Source: Acidobacteriaceae bacterium
GTDB taxonomy: Bacteria; Acidobacteriota; Terriglobia; Terriglobales; SbA1
Assembly: GCA_003136335.1 (NCBI GenBank)
Contig: PLEA01000543.1
Location: 11,606-24,649, forward strand
Reading direction: 5' to 3'
DNA: 13,044 nucleotides
Positions 1-6,925 of this stretch are shown one piece after another (position 1 is the stretch's first letter; the number at the start of each line of letters is the position of its first letter). The notes below the pieces were generated by a model, which worked only from the letters and a program-made list of their open reading frames with translations, made no database searches and was not told the origin of the DNA. A program made the translations under genes and the position numbers.

Positions 1-1068
1 CTGGATGCCTTGGGTCTCAAGCACGCGCAGCACTTCCTTGTAGCTGGCCCGGCTGCCCAACTCCCGCCCATCGCTGATGACGAAAATCAACTTCCGTCGG
101 GTGCGCTCGCGCCTGCTAAGATCCAGCGCCGCACGCAGGATAGCGTCATTCAAAACGTAAGCCTCCCTGGGAGGGGTATTGACGGGCGCGATGATCGGTC
201 CTCCAGCGGGAGCCCCGTTAATGGTCGGTCCGTTCGGCCCCAAAGGTCCGTTCAGTATTGGCGGTCCATTGTCGTGCCCGCGCACCAGTTTCATTTCGTT
301 CAGCGCATCCGTCAGCCTCTGCAGCCTTCCGCTAAAGTCCGTGACCTGGCTGACCGTGCTGCTGTAGGTGTAAAGCGCAACCTCGTCGTACGGGCTGAAG
401 GCGCCAACCAGGGACCCGTAGGTCTGGTTTACCTTCTGCAGAGTTACGTCAGACATGCCAGTGTCAAGAACAATGGCCACCGAAAGTTCAAAAGGATCGC
501 TGGAGAAGTACGACAGTGTCTGTTTCTTGCCGTTTTCCAGCACCGTGAAATCTTTGGGAAGCAGACCGTCGACGCGGCGACCATCAGAATCTTTGACCAT
601 CACTGGAATCTGTACCAGGGTGGTTGGAACCCGGATGGTGTAGAGGTCTTCGTTGGGATTGATCTGGTTTCTCGGTCTGCTGCCCGCCGGAATCGTTTGC
701 ACCGGAGGCATGGGAGGCGGAGCCTGCTTGTTCTGATCTGGCTGCTGCCCCGCAGCCTCGCCCGGATAAGCAGGTGGGGCGCTCGCGCCAGACTCGGGCG
801 GCACGGCGGCGGGCAGCTTGGGAGCCGGGGGCTGGACGGTCGAGGGGGCGTCGGGGATATCCTGCGCCGGTTGGGAGTTGGCGGGCGGCTGAGACTGGTT
901 TCCGCCGGACTGCGCTTGCAGGGCGGGGATGGCCAAGACGAAAGCTGCAAACGACAAGGACAAAGACCAGGACAAGATCGCCCGTGCCCGCGCCGCCACC
1001 CTCAGAAGAGTGGATCTTAAGCGGATTCGATATCCTTCGTTTCCCGTCACCGGTGCCATGGTTGCCAT
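1..1068 (-). CDS. Secreted VWFA-related Acidobacterial-domain protein, 3' end beyond the window
   Basis: Partial gene. The frame stays open from the ATG at 1068 to base 1 (356 codons), so the C-terminus is missing. Residues 14-53 form a basic then hydrophobic stretch ending ALQAQS, which looks like a Sec signal peptide. A Pro/Gln/Ala-rich linker follows to about residue 140. Then comes the conserved lead-in of this family (LVQIPVMVKDSDGRRVDGL, PKDFTVLENG), followed by a VWA domain. The first MIDAS motif reads DTGMS (202-206) instead of DxSxS, so the middle Ser is Gly. The later FVISDGRELGS strand keeps the Asp. A Gly/Pro/Asn-rich insertion sits just before the second MIDAS loop. In-frame upstream starts exist (GTG at 1089, ATG at 1122), and no start has a convincing ribosome site. 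The role is unknown; VWA domains usually bind proteins through a divalent metal. Family assignment is firm; the start is uncertain. Confidence 0.86.
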   Translation of the reverse strand, partial: MATMAPVTGNEGYRIRLRSTLLRVAARARAILSWSLSLSFAAFVLAIPALQAQSGGNQSQPPANSQPAQDIPDAPSTVQPPAPKLPAAVPPESGASAPPAYPGEAAGQQPDQNKQAPPPMPPVQTIPAGSRPRNQINPNEDLYTIRVPTTLVQIPVMVKDSDGRRVDGLLPKDFTVLENGKKQTLSYFSSDPFELSVAIVLDTGMSDVTLQKVNQTYGSLVGAFSPYDEVALYTYSSTVSQVTDFSGRLQRLTDALNEMKLVRGHDNGPPILNGPLGPNGPTINGAPAGGPIIAPVNTPPREAYVLNDAILRAALDLSRRERTRRKLIFVISDGRELGSRASYKEVLRVLETQGIQ

Positions 1069-1177
1069 GTCCGCGCTAAAAAATGCCACATTCCCGCCTG
1101 TAAGATGCCCAATCCACCCCATTTGGTGCATCAAAGGATTAGACTAACACTAACCAAGAATCTCGAGAGAGTCCCGG

Positions 1178-2290
1178 ATGTCTAACCTTCTCCTTTCTCA
1201 GCGCCGACTTCTGGCCTTCGTGGCATTGGCTGCACTGTTGCTGGCCTCCCGATTTACCCCTGCCCAGCAGTCGACTCCCCAGCAATCCTCTGCTCAACAG
1301 TCTTCTGCTCAACCACCAGCGCCGAGCCAGCAACCCGCTTCCCCAGCTCAGAAACCGGATGACCAAAAATCCGACTATTACCAGCAGCCCACCGAGACCC
1401 TGAAAGTCAATGTCAATGTAGTGCAGCTTTTCTTCAACGTCAAAGACAAACACGGTATGCTCATCCCCAACCTCACCAAGGCCGATTTTGAAGTGAACGA
1501 AGACAGTAAGCCGCAGACCATCAAGTATTTCACCGCCGAGACCAATCTCCCGCTCACGCTTGGGATCTTGATCGACTCCAGCGGCAGTCAGCGCAATGTT
1601 CTCGACATGGAGAAAGAAGTCGGCGGGGCGTTTCTGAGGCAGATACTGACCGACAAGGATGAGGCTTTCGTCATCGGCTTTGATATTTCTGTAGATCTGC
1701 TGCAGGACTTCACCCGCGATGCGCATCGCCTGCAGGCCGCTCTGAACAAGGCGAAAATTAACGTGGATTACACCAGCGGCGGAATCCCTGGCATGGGAGG
1801 CGGACCCGTACCCCAGCATAATTCGCCGGGAACTCTGCTTTACGATGCCGTGTACCTCTCGGCCCACGACATGTTGTCGAAAGAAGTGGGCCGCAAGGCC
1901 ATGGTGCTGCTCACCGATGGTGAGGATGAGGGTAGCCGGCTGAAAATACAGGATGCGATCGAAGCCGCGCAGAAAGCGGATTCCATCGTCTATGTCCTGC
2001 TCTGCGCAGATCGCGGATTCTACGGAGGGTTTGGTTATTCTGGGGAATCAGAAATGCGAAGACTGACCGAGCAAACCGGCGGCCGCGTCATCAACGTGGG
2101 CAACAAGTTCGACAAGCTCCGCGACGCCTTCGATCAGATCGCTGCCGAACTGCGCAGCCAGTACAACATCGGCTACACTCCGACGAACACCAAACTCGAC
2201 GGCACCTACCGCAAGCTTGAAATCAAGAATAAGCAGAACTACAAAATCCAAGCCCGCGCCGGCTATTACGCCGGCCATAAACAAGACTAG
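1178..2290 (+). CDS. Secreted VWFA-related Acidobacterial-domain protein with intact MIDAS
   Basis: 370 residues. Residues 1-30 are a signal peptide (RRLLAFVALAALLLAS core). A Gln/Ser/Pro low-complexity linker with repeated QQSSA units runs to about residue 72. The family lead-in then follows (VVQLFFNVKDKHGMLIPNL, KADFEVNEDSKPQTIKYF), then a VWA domain with all three metal-site elements: DSSGS at 133-137, Thr219 in SPGTLLYDA, and Asp247 in LLTDGEDEGS. The C-terminus has the typical LRSQYNIGYTP and GYYA motifs. It is divergent from the VWA gene on its left, 109 bp away, so shared regulation is possible. A Gly-rich insertion (about 200-217) precedes the second metal loop, as in the left neighbour. 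It is probably an exported, metal-dependent binding protein; the partner cannot be read from sequence. The ATG at 1178 is supported by the signal peptide that follows, with only a weak purine-rich stretch upstream. Confidence 0.93.
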   Translation: MSNLLLSQRRLLAFVALAALLLASRFTPAQQSTPQQSSAQQSSAQPPAPSQQPASPAQKPDDQKSDYYQQPTETLKVNVNVVQLFFNVKDKHGMLIPNLTKADFEVNEDSKPQTIKYFTAETNLPLTLGILIDSSGSQRNVLDMEKEVGGAFLRQILTDKDEAFVIGFDISVDLLQDFTRDAHRLQAALNKAKINVDYTSGGIPGMGGGPVPQHNSPGTLLYDAVYLSAHDMLSKEVGRKAMVLLTDGEDEGSRLKIQDAIEAAQKADSIVYVLLCADRGFYGGFGYSGESEMRRLTEQTGGRVINVGNKFDKLRDAFDQIAAELRSQYNIGYTPTNTKLDGTYRKLEIKNKQNYKIQARAGYYAGHKQD

Positions 2291-2298
2291 CCAGACTG

Positions 2299-2333
2299 TG
2301 TGGCTCGGGCGCCCCGCCAGCGCCTTTTAATTT
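2299..2333 (+). repeat. Dispersed GC-rich repeat, copy 1 (left arm of inverted pair)
   Basis: About 35 nt beginning TGTGG and containing GGGCGCCCCGCC (2307-2318), then CTTTTAA. It matches the reverse complement of 2389-2423 with about 7 mismatches, and the 12-nt core is identical. A shorter relative lies at 9661-9684. It starts 8 bases after the stop of the preceding VWA gene. The T-rich tail could help termination, but this is not a clean terminator. The first arm, second arm and the sequence between them fill most of the 182-bp gap before the aminotransferase gene. Confidence 0.72.
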
Positions 2334-2388
2334 TGCATTTGGTTTTTGATTAGCGGTCAGAGGCACTTTGGTGCAACGCGCAGAGTGA

Positions 2389-2423
2389 AAGTCAAAAGCC
2401 GCGGGCGGGGCGCCCGCACCACA
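2389..2423 (-). repeat. Dispersed GC-rich repeat, copy 2 (right arm of inverted pair)
   Basis: Inverted copy of 2299-2333. The core GGCGGGGCGCCC at 2404-2415 is the exact reverse complement of 2307-2318. The two arms flank 55 bp of AT-richer sequence that includes a small GCAC/GTGC hairpin. The arrangement is like a pair of facing REP-type elements. No ORF or transposase lies between the arms. Confidence 0.72.
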
Positions 2424-2472
2424 TAAGCACACGCACACAAACATCCTGATACACTCCCTTGCGGAGGTTCCC

Positions 2473-3582
2473 ATGCCCCGTTTTTCCCGCCGTTCGTTCC
2501 TGCATCTGTCGGCTGCTGCGTCGGCAGCCGCTGCGTTCCGAGTGATGACCGAACCCATGCTAGCCGCCGCTGCCCGGCGCCGGCCGCACGCCAAGGATGC
2601 GGTGCTGATTGATTCCAACGAGAATCCGCTCGGCCCCTGCCAGACCGCGCGCGACGCCATCTCCGCCATCATCCCCCAAGGCGGCCGCTACTCCGACAAT
2701 CTCACCGACGAACTCGTCAGCACCTTCGCCCAGATGGAAGGCCTCAATCCCGAATACATCTACTGCACGGCTGGATCAACTCCTCCGCTCTGCCTCAGTG
2801 TGCTGGCCTTCACTTCGCCGCAGAAATGTTACGTCACCGCAGATCCCTGTTTCGAGACGGGCATGAACATGGCAGCCGTTGCCGGAGCACGCGTGGTCAA
2901 GGTTCCGCTCACTAAGACCTACGCGCATGACGTCAAGGCCATGCTGGCTGCCGCTCCCGACGCCGGAGTCTTCTATGTTTGCAATCCCAACAACCCAACC
3001 GGCACGCTCACTTCGCACTCCGACATCGAGTATCTAGTCGCCCGCAAGCCCAAAGACTCGATCGTTCTGATCGACGAAGCCTACATTCACTTGTGCGAAG
3101 CGCCATCGGCGCTCGATCTCGTCAAGGCCGGCAAAGACGTCATCGTGCTGCGCACGTTCTCGAAGGTCTACGGAATGGCCGGCCTGCGCTGTGGATTCGT
3201 CATAGCGCGTCCCGACCTGCTAGAAAAAGTCATCGCCCGTGGCGGACAAAACTTTATGCCCACGACCGCCGTCGCCGCTGCCATCGCTAGTCTGAAGGAT
3301 CCCGCAGTTGTTCCGGAACGCCGTCGCATCAACGCCGGCATTCGCCTGCATACGTTTCAGTGGCTCGAGCGCAACGGCTATGCTTACATTCCTTCCGAGT
3401 CCAACTGTTTCATGCTCGATACCAAGCGCCCCGGCAAGGAAGTCCGAGATGCCATGGCGAAGGAAAACGTGCTGATAGGACGCGTCTGGCCCGTGATGCC
3501 CACCTACGTCCGCATCACAGTGGGAACGCCAGAAGAGATGGAACGCTTCCAGGCCGCATTCCAAATGGTAATGAAAGGCTGA
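2473..3582 (+). CDS. HisC-like PLP-dependent aminotransferase with Tat signal
   Basis: 369 residues, fold type I aminotransferase closest in pattern to histidinol-phosphate aminotransferase. Visible motifs: SNENPLGP (48-55), NPNNPTG (171-177), DEAY (201-204), the PLP lysine K231 in FSKVYGMAGLRCG with Arg239, and a C-terminal RITVGT with the arginine that usually binds the substrate carboxylate. The N-terminus (SRRSFLHL at 5-12, then an Ala-rich hydrophobic stretch to about residue 33) is a twin-arginine signal. The enzyme is therefore probably folded with its cofactor in the cytoplasm and exported, which is unusual for HisC. No other histidine genes are near, so the substrate is open; I would not name it hisC. 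The ATG at 2473 is preceded by GGAGG with suitable spacing. An extended -10-like TGATACACT lies at 2448-2455, without a good -35. Transcription is convergent with the next gene. Confidence 0.9.
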   Translation: MPRFSRRSFLHLSAAASAAAAFRVMTEPMLAAAARRRPHAKDAVLIDSNENPLGPCQTARDAISAIIPQGGRYSDNLTDELVSTFAQMEGLNPEYIYCTAGSTPPLCLSVLAFTSPQKCYVTADPCFETGMNMAAVAGARVVKVPLTKTYAHDVKAMLAAAPDAGVFYVCNPNNPTGTLTSHSDIEYLVARKPKDSIVLIDEAYIHLCEAPSALDLVKAGKDVIVLRTFSKVYGMAGLRCGFVIARPDLLEKVIARGGQNFMPTTAVAAAIASLKDPAVVPERRRINAGIRLHTFQWLERNGYAYIPSESNCFMLDTKRPGKEVRDAMAKENVLIGRVWPVMPTYVRITVGTPEEMERFQAAFQMVMKG

Positions 3583-3594
3583 GACGGAATCTAA

Positions 3595-3682
3595 GTAGCG
3601 CCGGCTCTTCGTAGCGCCGGCCGCTGGCCGGCTGTCCCGGGGGGCGACTCGCCCGCGGAGTCGCCGGGACGGCGACGCTACG
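3595..3682. repeat. Cloverleaf-like palindromic repeat between convergent genes
   Basis: A composite of inverted repeats. The outer arm CGTAGCG at 3610-3616 pairs with CGCTACG at 3676-3682. Inside are two hairpins. One is GCCGGCC/GGCCGGC (3616-3622 with 3626-3632, loop GCT). The other is GTCCCGG plus CGACTC (3634-3640 and 3645-3650) with GAGTCGCCGGGAC (3658-3670). The 11-nt unit GTAGCGCCGGC occurs twice in direct orientation, at 3595 and 3611. The right outer arm contains the stop codon of the minus-strand oxidoreductase (TAG at 3680-3678). There is no T-run, so this is better described as a REP-like element than as a standard terminator, although it could still block transcripts from both sides. 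Confidence 0.75.
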
Positions 3683-4733
3683 TTGTGTCCGTCCACCGAA
3701 CCCTCCGCCCTTCCCGGCTGCTTTTATGCGCCAGCAACACTCCGCGCATAGTCCTCAGCGCCTGCTCCGGCGTCACATCCAACGGAGATCCCTTCTCGAT
3801 CGCATCTTTCACATTGGCATAAAATCCGCGATAGTCTCCACGCTCCGTCTTAACTTTTCGAGTTTCCCCGTTAACGCGGCTGAGAGTCCCCCAACGATCC
3901 TCGGCTTCCTCACCCCAATCCGCTCCCCATGCAGGTCCGTCGGGGCAATTCTCGCTCCGCAGAATCTCTTCCTGTGGATCCATTCCGTACTTGATGAACG
4001 ATCCCTCCGTCCCGTGAATCAGCAGGTGAGGTCCGGGAGCATAGGCAATAATGCGTGCAGACAAGGTCGCACGCAGGTGCGAATATTCCATGTGCACGTC
4101 AAAAGAATCGTCGACCTGCGCCCCTTGGCGCTGGCAAAATGCCGACGCCCAAATTGTTTCGGGCGTGCCAAACAAAACCAGCGCCTGATCGATCAAGTGC
4201 GGCCCCAGATCCCAAAGAACGCCGGCCGCAGCAGATTCCGCGCGCTCCCGCCACGCGTTCGCCTTCGCTTCAAGGCGAAACCGGTCAAAGCGTGCCTCGT
4301 ACTCAGCAACCGCGCCCAAAGCGCCTGCTTTCACGAGCTTCTTGACCGTCTGGAAATCACCGTCCCACCTCCGGTCCTGATATACCGTGACCAGTCGACC
4401 TCTATCGGCGGCGAGACGCACTAGTTGCTCGGCTTCCGCCAGAGTCGGCGTGAATGGCTTGTCCACAACCACATCGCGCCCTGCTTCGAGGCAGGCCTTT
4501 GTATAGGAGAAGTGCGAATCATTCGGCGTTGCGACCACGCACAATCCGATTGTTTTGTCAGAAAGCATCTCATCGAGCGTTCGAGCCACTCGCACGTCGG
4601 GATATTTTTCCTTCGCCTTGGTCCCGTGCCGTTCGAGAATGCAAGCCAGTTCCATCCCTTGGACACCGCGAATGACGGGAGCATGAAACGCCTGCCCCGC
4701 CAGACCAAATCCGATTAATCCCACTCGTACCAT
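3678..4733 (-). CDS. Gfo/Idh/MocA-family NAD(P)-dependent oxidoreductase, YdgJ-like
   Basis: 351 residues, the usual length. The N-terminal Rossmann fold starts at once with VGLIGFGLAGQAFHAPVI (4-21). The dinucleotide-binding half continues through ATPNDSHF and the family hallmark VVVDKPFT, with Lys92 and Pro93. The C-terminal half has the catalytic-type segment LWDLGPHLIDQ, including Asp175 and His179. A later segment, FIKYGMDPQEE, matches what I remember of Escherichia coli YdgJ (scyllo-inositol dehydrogenase-like). The product is predicted to be a cytosolic sugar or polyol oxidoreductase; the substrate is not determined. It is the last gene of the minus-strand run, 34 bp behind the DUF3052 gene. 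Its stop codon lies inside the right arm of the palindromic repeat at 3595-3682, so the final residues border inserted repeat sequence. Confidence 0.9.
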   Translation of the reverse strand: MVRVGLIGFGLAGQAFHAPVIRGVQGMELACILERHGTKAKEKYPDVRVARTLDEMLSDKTIGLCVVATPNDSHFSYTKACLEAGRDVVVDKPFTPTLAEAEQLVRLAADRGRLVTVYQDRRWDGDFQTVKKLVKAGALGAVAEYEARFDRFRLEAKANAWRERAESAAAGVLWDLGPHLIDQALVLFGTPETIWASAFCQRQGAQVDDSFDVHMEYSHLRATLSARIIAYAPGPHLLIHGTEGSFIKYGMDPQEEILRSENCPDGPAWGADWGEEAEDRWGTLSRVNGETRKVKTERGDYRGFYANVKDAIEKGSPLDVTPEQALRTMRGVLLAHKSSREGRRVRWTDTT

Positions 4734-4767
4734 ACCTTTTGTCCCTCGCCAGCCCCGGAACCGCGCT

Positions 4768-5172
4768 TCAGCGGTCTTTCACGCGCCGCACAAATTTCAA
4801 TCCCGACCAAACCTCCGTCACCGCGCACACCTTTACGTCCACCAGCCCCGCAGCCAGTCCAATCTCGCGCACTGTGTTCCCATCCAGATCCGTGGCCACG
4901 CCAGAGCTTTTCTTGGGCCAACTCACCCAAAGCATTCCCGCGGGCGCAAGCAACTTGCAGATTCGCTTGAATTCCTTCGCCAGTTTCGCTTTCGACTTCG
5001 TGAACAACATTGCGAAGTCGAGCGGAATCTTCGCATCACCCATGTCTTCGCATCCAGCAAGTGCTGCGCTCAACTCCGCAAGCACCTCGGGCGGAGCATC
5101 CAGCAGACAAATGCGTGCTCCAGGTTTGATTCCCAGCTTGTTCGGCAGCGGCGTTCCGGAATATCCTGGCAT
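4768..5172 (-). CDS. DUF3052-family protein
   Basis: 134 residues. The N-terminus MPGYSGTPLPNKLGI, the central LAPAGMLWVSWPKKSSGVAT, and the end VKVCAVTEVWSGLKFVRR together are the signature of DUF3052, a small soluble bacterial family whose function is not known to me. There is no signal peptide or membrane segment. The start is fixed by the family-typical MxGYSGTPL opening, although no clear ribosome site precedes it. It sits 28 bp behind the SnoaL-like gene and 34 bp ahead of the oxidoreductase, so it is probably cotranscribed with both. Confidence 0.88.
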   Translation of the reverse strand: MPGYSGTPLPNKLGIKPGARICLLDAPPEVLAELSAALAGCEDMGDAKIPLDFAMLFTKSKAKLAKEFKRICKLLAPAGMLWVSWPKKSSGVATDLDGNTVREIGLAAGLVDVKVCAVTEVWSGLKFVRRVKDR

Positions 5173-5200
5173 GTTGTTGGTTGCGCTTGAACCGCGATTC

Positions 5201-5719
5201 TCACTTCTGTGGCGGCTGTACCCAGGGCGTCAGTTCTGTGTTGTGCATGATAGTGACGAGCCACTCTCCGCCTGACCTCGTGAATACGCAGTTGGCCACA
5301 CCAGTGCGGTAAGGAACAGGTTTGCCGGTGTTGTCGAACGCTCCGGTCATCTCCCAGTGGATGTCGACCGCGGCAAGGTCAGGCCGCAGAAATCGAATCT
5401 TGGTGACCTCGCCGGTTTGATGGCTCTGTTTGAAAAACCGTTCAAACGCCACAGCGTGAAACTTCTCGATCTCAGCTTGTCCGGAGGCGCTTTGTCCACG
5501 GACATTGGTGAAGTCCGCATCCTTGGCGAACACTGACGAAAACTGATGGGCGTCGTGAGCGTTCCAACCCCCCATCCATCGATCGGCGACGACGGCCTTG
5601 ATCGCGGCTTCATCCGCGGCATGCCCGGCGGTCTCGCCTTGCTGGGCGCCAGCCAGGAGTGCGAAAGCAGCCGGTACCAGAAGTGCAAAAGAGAGTGTAA
5701 CTGTCAGCGGATGGGACAC
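5201..5719 (-). CDS. Secreted SnoaL-like protein (SgcJ/EcaC, DUF4440 type)
   Basis: 172 residues. Residues 1-26 form a signal peptide (SFALLVPAAFALLAGAQQ). The rest is an NTF2/SnoaL-like domain: an initial helix with VVADRWMGGWNAHDAHQFS, the typical FAKDADFTNVRG segment, then strands ending in CVFTRSGGEWLVTIMHNT. This matches the family annotated as SgcJ/EcaC oxidoreductase or DUF4440. Members are small barrel proteins; enzymatic activity is often unproven, and the name should not be read as a demonstrated reaction. The GTG start at 5719 is well supported by AGGAGG five bases upstream. It is followed by the DUF3052 gene (28 bp) and preceded, after a 117-bp gap with repeats, by the VWA gene. 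Confidence 0.86.
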   Translation of the reverse strand: MSHPLTVTLSFALLVPAAFALLAGAQQGETAGHAADEAAIKAVVADRWMGGWNAHDAHQFSSVFAKDADFTNVRGQSASGQAEIEKFHAVAFERFFKQSHQTGEVTKIRFLRPDLAAVDIHWEMTGAFDNTGKPVPYRTGVANCVFTRSGGEWLVTIMHNTELTPWVQPPQK

Positions 5720-5724
5720 AAATG

Positions 5725-5730
5725 CCTCCT
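5725..5730 (-). promoter_or_regulatory. Ribosome binding site fixing a GTG start
   Basis: A perfect AGGAGG on the minus strand, five bases before the GTG at 5719-5717. It decides the start of the SnoaL-like gene. Confidence 0.85.
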
Positions 5731-5739
5731 GCTTGTAGC

Positions 5740-5757
5740 CGCGGATTGTACTCCGCG
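5740..5757. repeat. Short palindrome CGCGGA/TCCGCG in intergenic repeat sequence
   Basis: Six-base arms (5740-5745 and 5752-5757) with a six-base loop. On the minus strand it reads GCGGAGTACAATCCGCGGC, a pattern I recall as recurrent in acidobacterial intergenic sequence. Beyond it (about 5799-5830) is a run of related GAAGTC/GGTCC words. Together they fill most of the 117-bp gap between the VWA gene and the SnoaL-like gene. Confidence 0.5.
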
Positions 5758-5836
5758 TGTGGAGAAAATCCAGCCCGACCTTGCGCTGCCGTTAAGTCGG
5801 CCGAAGTCTGAGGTCCACGGTCCGAAGTCCGGCGCC

Positions 5837-6910
5837 CTAATGCGCCGGAGCGTACCATCCGCGCCGCGATCGTACCCGGAGATTCTTCCGGTCGTTGGCG
5901 ACGATTTCGATGGTGCGGTAATGCCCATCCGCTTTGAGATCCGCCGGCTTATAAGAGACGGCGTACTGGCTGCGCAGTTCTTCCTGAATTTCGGCAAAGG
6001 CGTTGGCCACATCGCGAATCTGGAACGGAAAGAACGGCCGTCCGCCGGTGGCATCGGCGATGCGCTCCAGCACCTTGTCGCCCGCACCCTTAGTCCCGCT
6101 CACATTCGTACTGATGGTATAGACGATGGCCTCGGCGCGTTGCGCCATCTCGATCGCTTCCTCGCGGGTGACGTGGCTCTGGTTGTCTTCGCCGTCGCTG
6201 AGCAAAATGATGGCGCGCCTCACGGTGGCAGACTTCGGAGCTTTCAGCAGCTTGTCGCGACACGCAAAATACAGCGCATCATAGAGCGCCGTACCGCCGC
6301 CGGGACGCAGTTCGTGCACTCCGTGCGCCAGCTTCTCGGTGTTGTCGGTGAAATCCTGTGTAACCTCCGGCGTTACGTCAAAACCGACGACAAACGCCTG
6401 ATCGTAGCGCGGATGAATCGTCTGATTCAGAAACTCGATGGCGGATTGCTGTTCGAATTTGAACCGGTCGCGTACCGAATTGCTGGCGTCGATCAGCAGT
6501 CCGACCTGAAGCGGAAGGTTCGTCTCGGCGTGGAAACTGCGGATTTCCTGCGGCGGCTTGTTATCGTCGAGTACGCGGAAGTCGCTTTGCTTCAGGTCGG
6601 TAATGCGCCGTCCGTGTTTGTCGGTCACGGTAAAAACAACGTTCACTTCGTTGGTGGTCGAACGGATGGTGGTGACCGGATCGTCACCGGTCGCAGGGTC
6701 TGGATCGGGAGGCTTTTGCTCTTGCGCGGCTGCGGTCGGAGATGCCAGCGCAGCTGAAGTCTGAGCAGCGGATGTTGCAGCGGCCGACGTTGGAGGCGCC
6801 GACTGTGAAGTCGCGCTCCCCGCCAAAAGCGCCAGCAGAGCCAGTCCGGAACTGGTAATGATCCTCGTCCCCAAAATTTCCATCGATATCAACATTATAT
6901 CCGCCCGCAC
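5837..6910 (-). CDS. Secreted VWFA-related Acidobacterial-domain protein with intact MIDAS
   Basis: 357 residues from the GTG at 6910. An ATG at 6895 (MLISMEILG), with GGGCGG just upstream, is an equally good start. A hydrophobic signal core (SSGLALLALLAG) is followed by an Ala/Ser/Thr-rich linker to about residue 62. The family lead-in is present (VNVVFTVTDKHGRRITDL, QSDFRVLDDNKP). The VWA domain keeps every metal-site element: DASNS at 141-145, Thr207 in GGGTALYDALY, and Asp239 in ILLSDGEDNQS. The end carries LRSQYAVSYKP and RRGWYAP, like the plus-strand paralogue at 1178-2290. It begins 15-30 bp after the end of the pseudouridine synthase gene, so it is probably cotranscribed with it. It is likely exported; the binding partner is unknown. 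Confidence 0.93.
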   Translation of the reverse strand: MRADIMLISMEILGTRIITSSGLALLALLAGSATSQSAPPTSAAATSAAQTSAALASPTAAAQEQKPPDPDPATGDDPVTTIRSTTNEVNVVFTVTDKHGRRITDLKQSDFRVLDDNKPPQEIRSFHAETNLPLQVGLLIDASNSVRDRFKFEQQSAIEFLNQTIHPRYDQAFVVGFDVTPEVTQDFTDNTEKLAHGVHELRPGGGTALYDALYFACRDKLLKAPKSATVRRAIILLSDGEDNQSHVTREEAIEMAQRAEAIVYTISTNVSGTKGAGDKVLERIADATGGRPFFPFQIRDVANAFAEIQEELRSQYAVSYKPADLKADGHYRTIEIVANDRKNLRVRSRRGWYAPAH

Positions 6911-6925
6911 CAGGCCCCGCCTGAC

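Noticed and set aside
10..1020. 336-codon open frame on the plus strand over the first kilobase
   Set aside because: It is antisense to the VWA gene, is Arg/Gly-rich without family motifs, and arises from GC-rich codon bias. The minus frame has a signal peptide and VWA motifs.
1139..1867. 242-codon minus-strand frame opposite the VWA gene
   Set aside because: Shadow of the plus-strand VWA gene; overlaps its signal peptide and MIDAS codons and shows no family features.
3595..3682. Standard bidirectional intrinsic terminator
   Set aside because: Strong stems but no T-run on either strand; a REP-like repeat explains it better.
5546..6757. 403-codon open frame on the plus strand
   Set aside because: Antisense to the canonical VWA gene and the SnoaL-like gene; the protein has no recognisable domain and spans two real genes.
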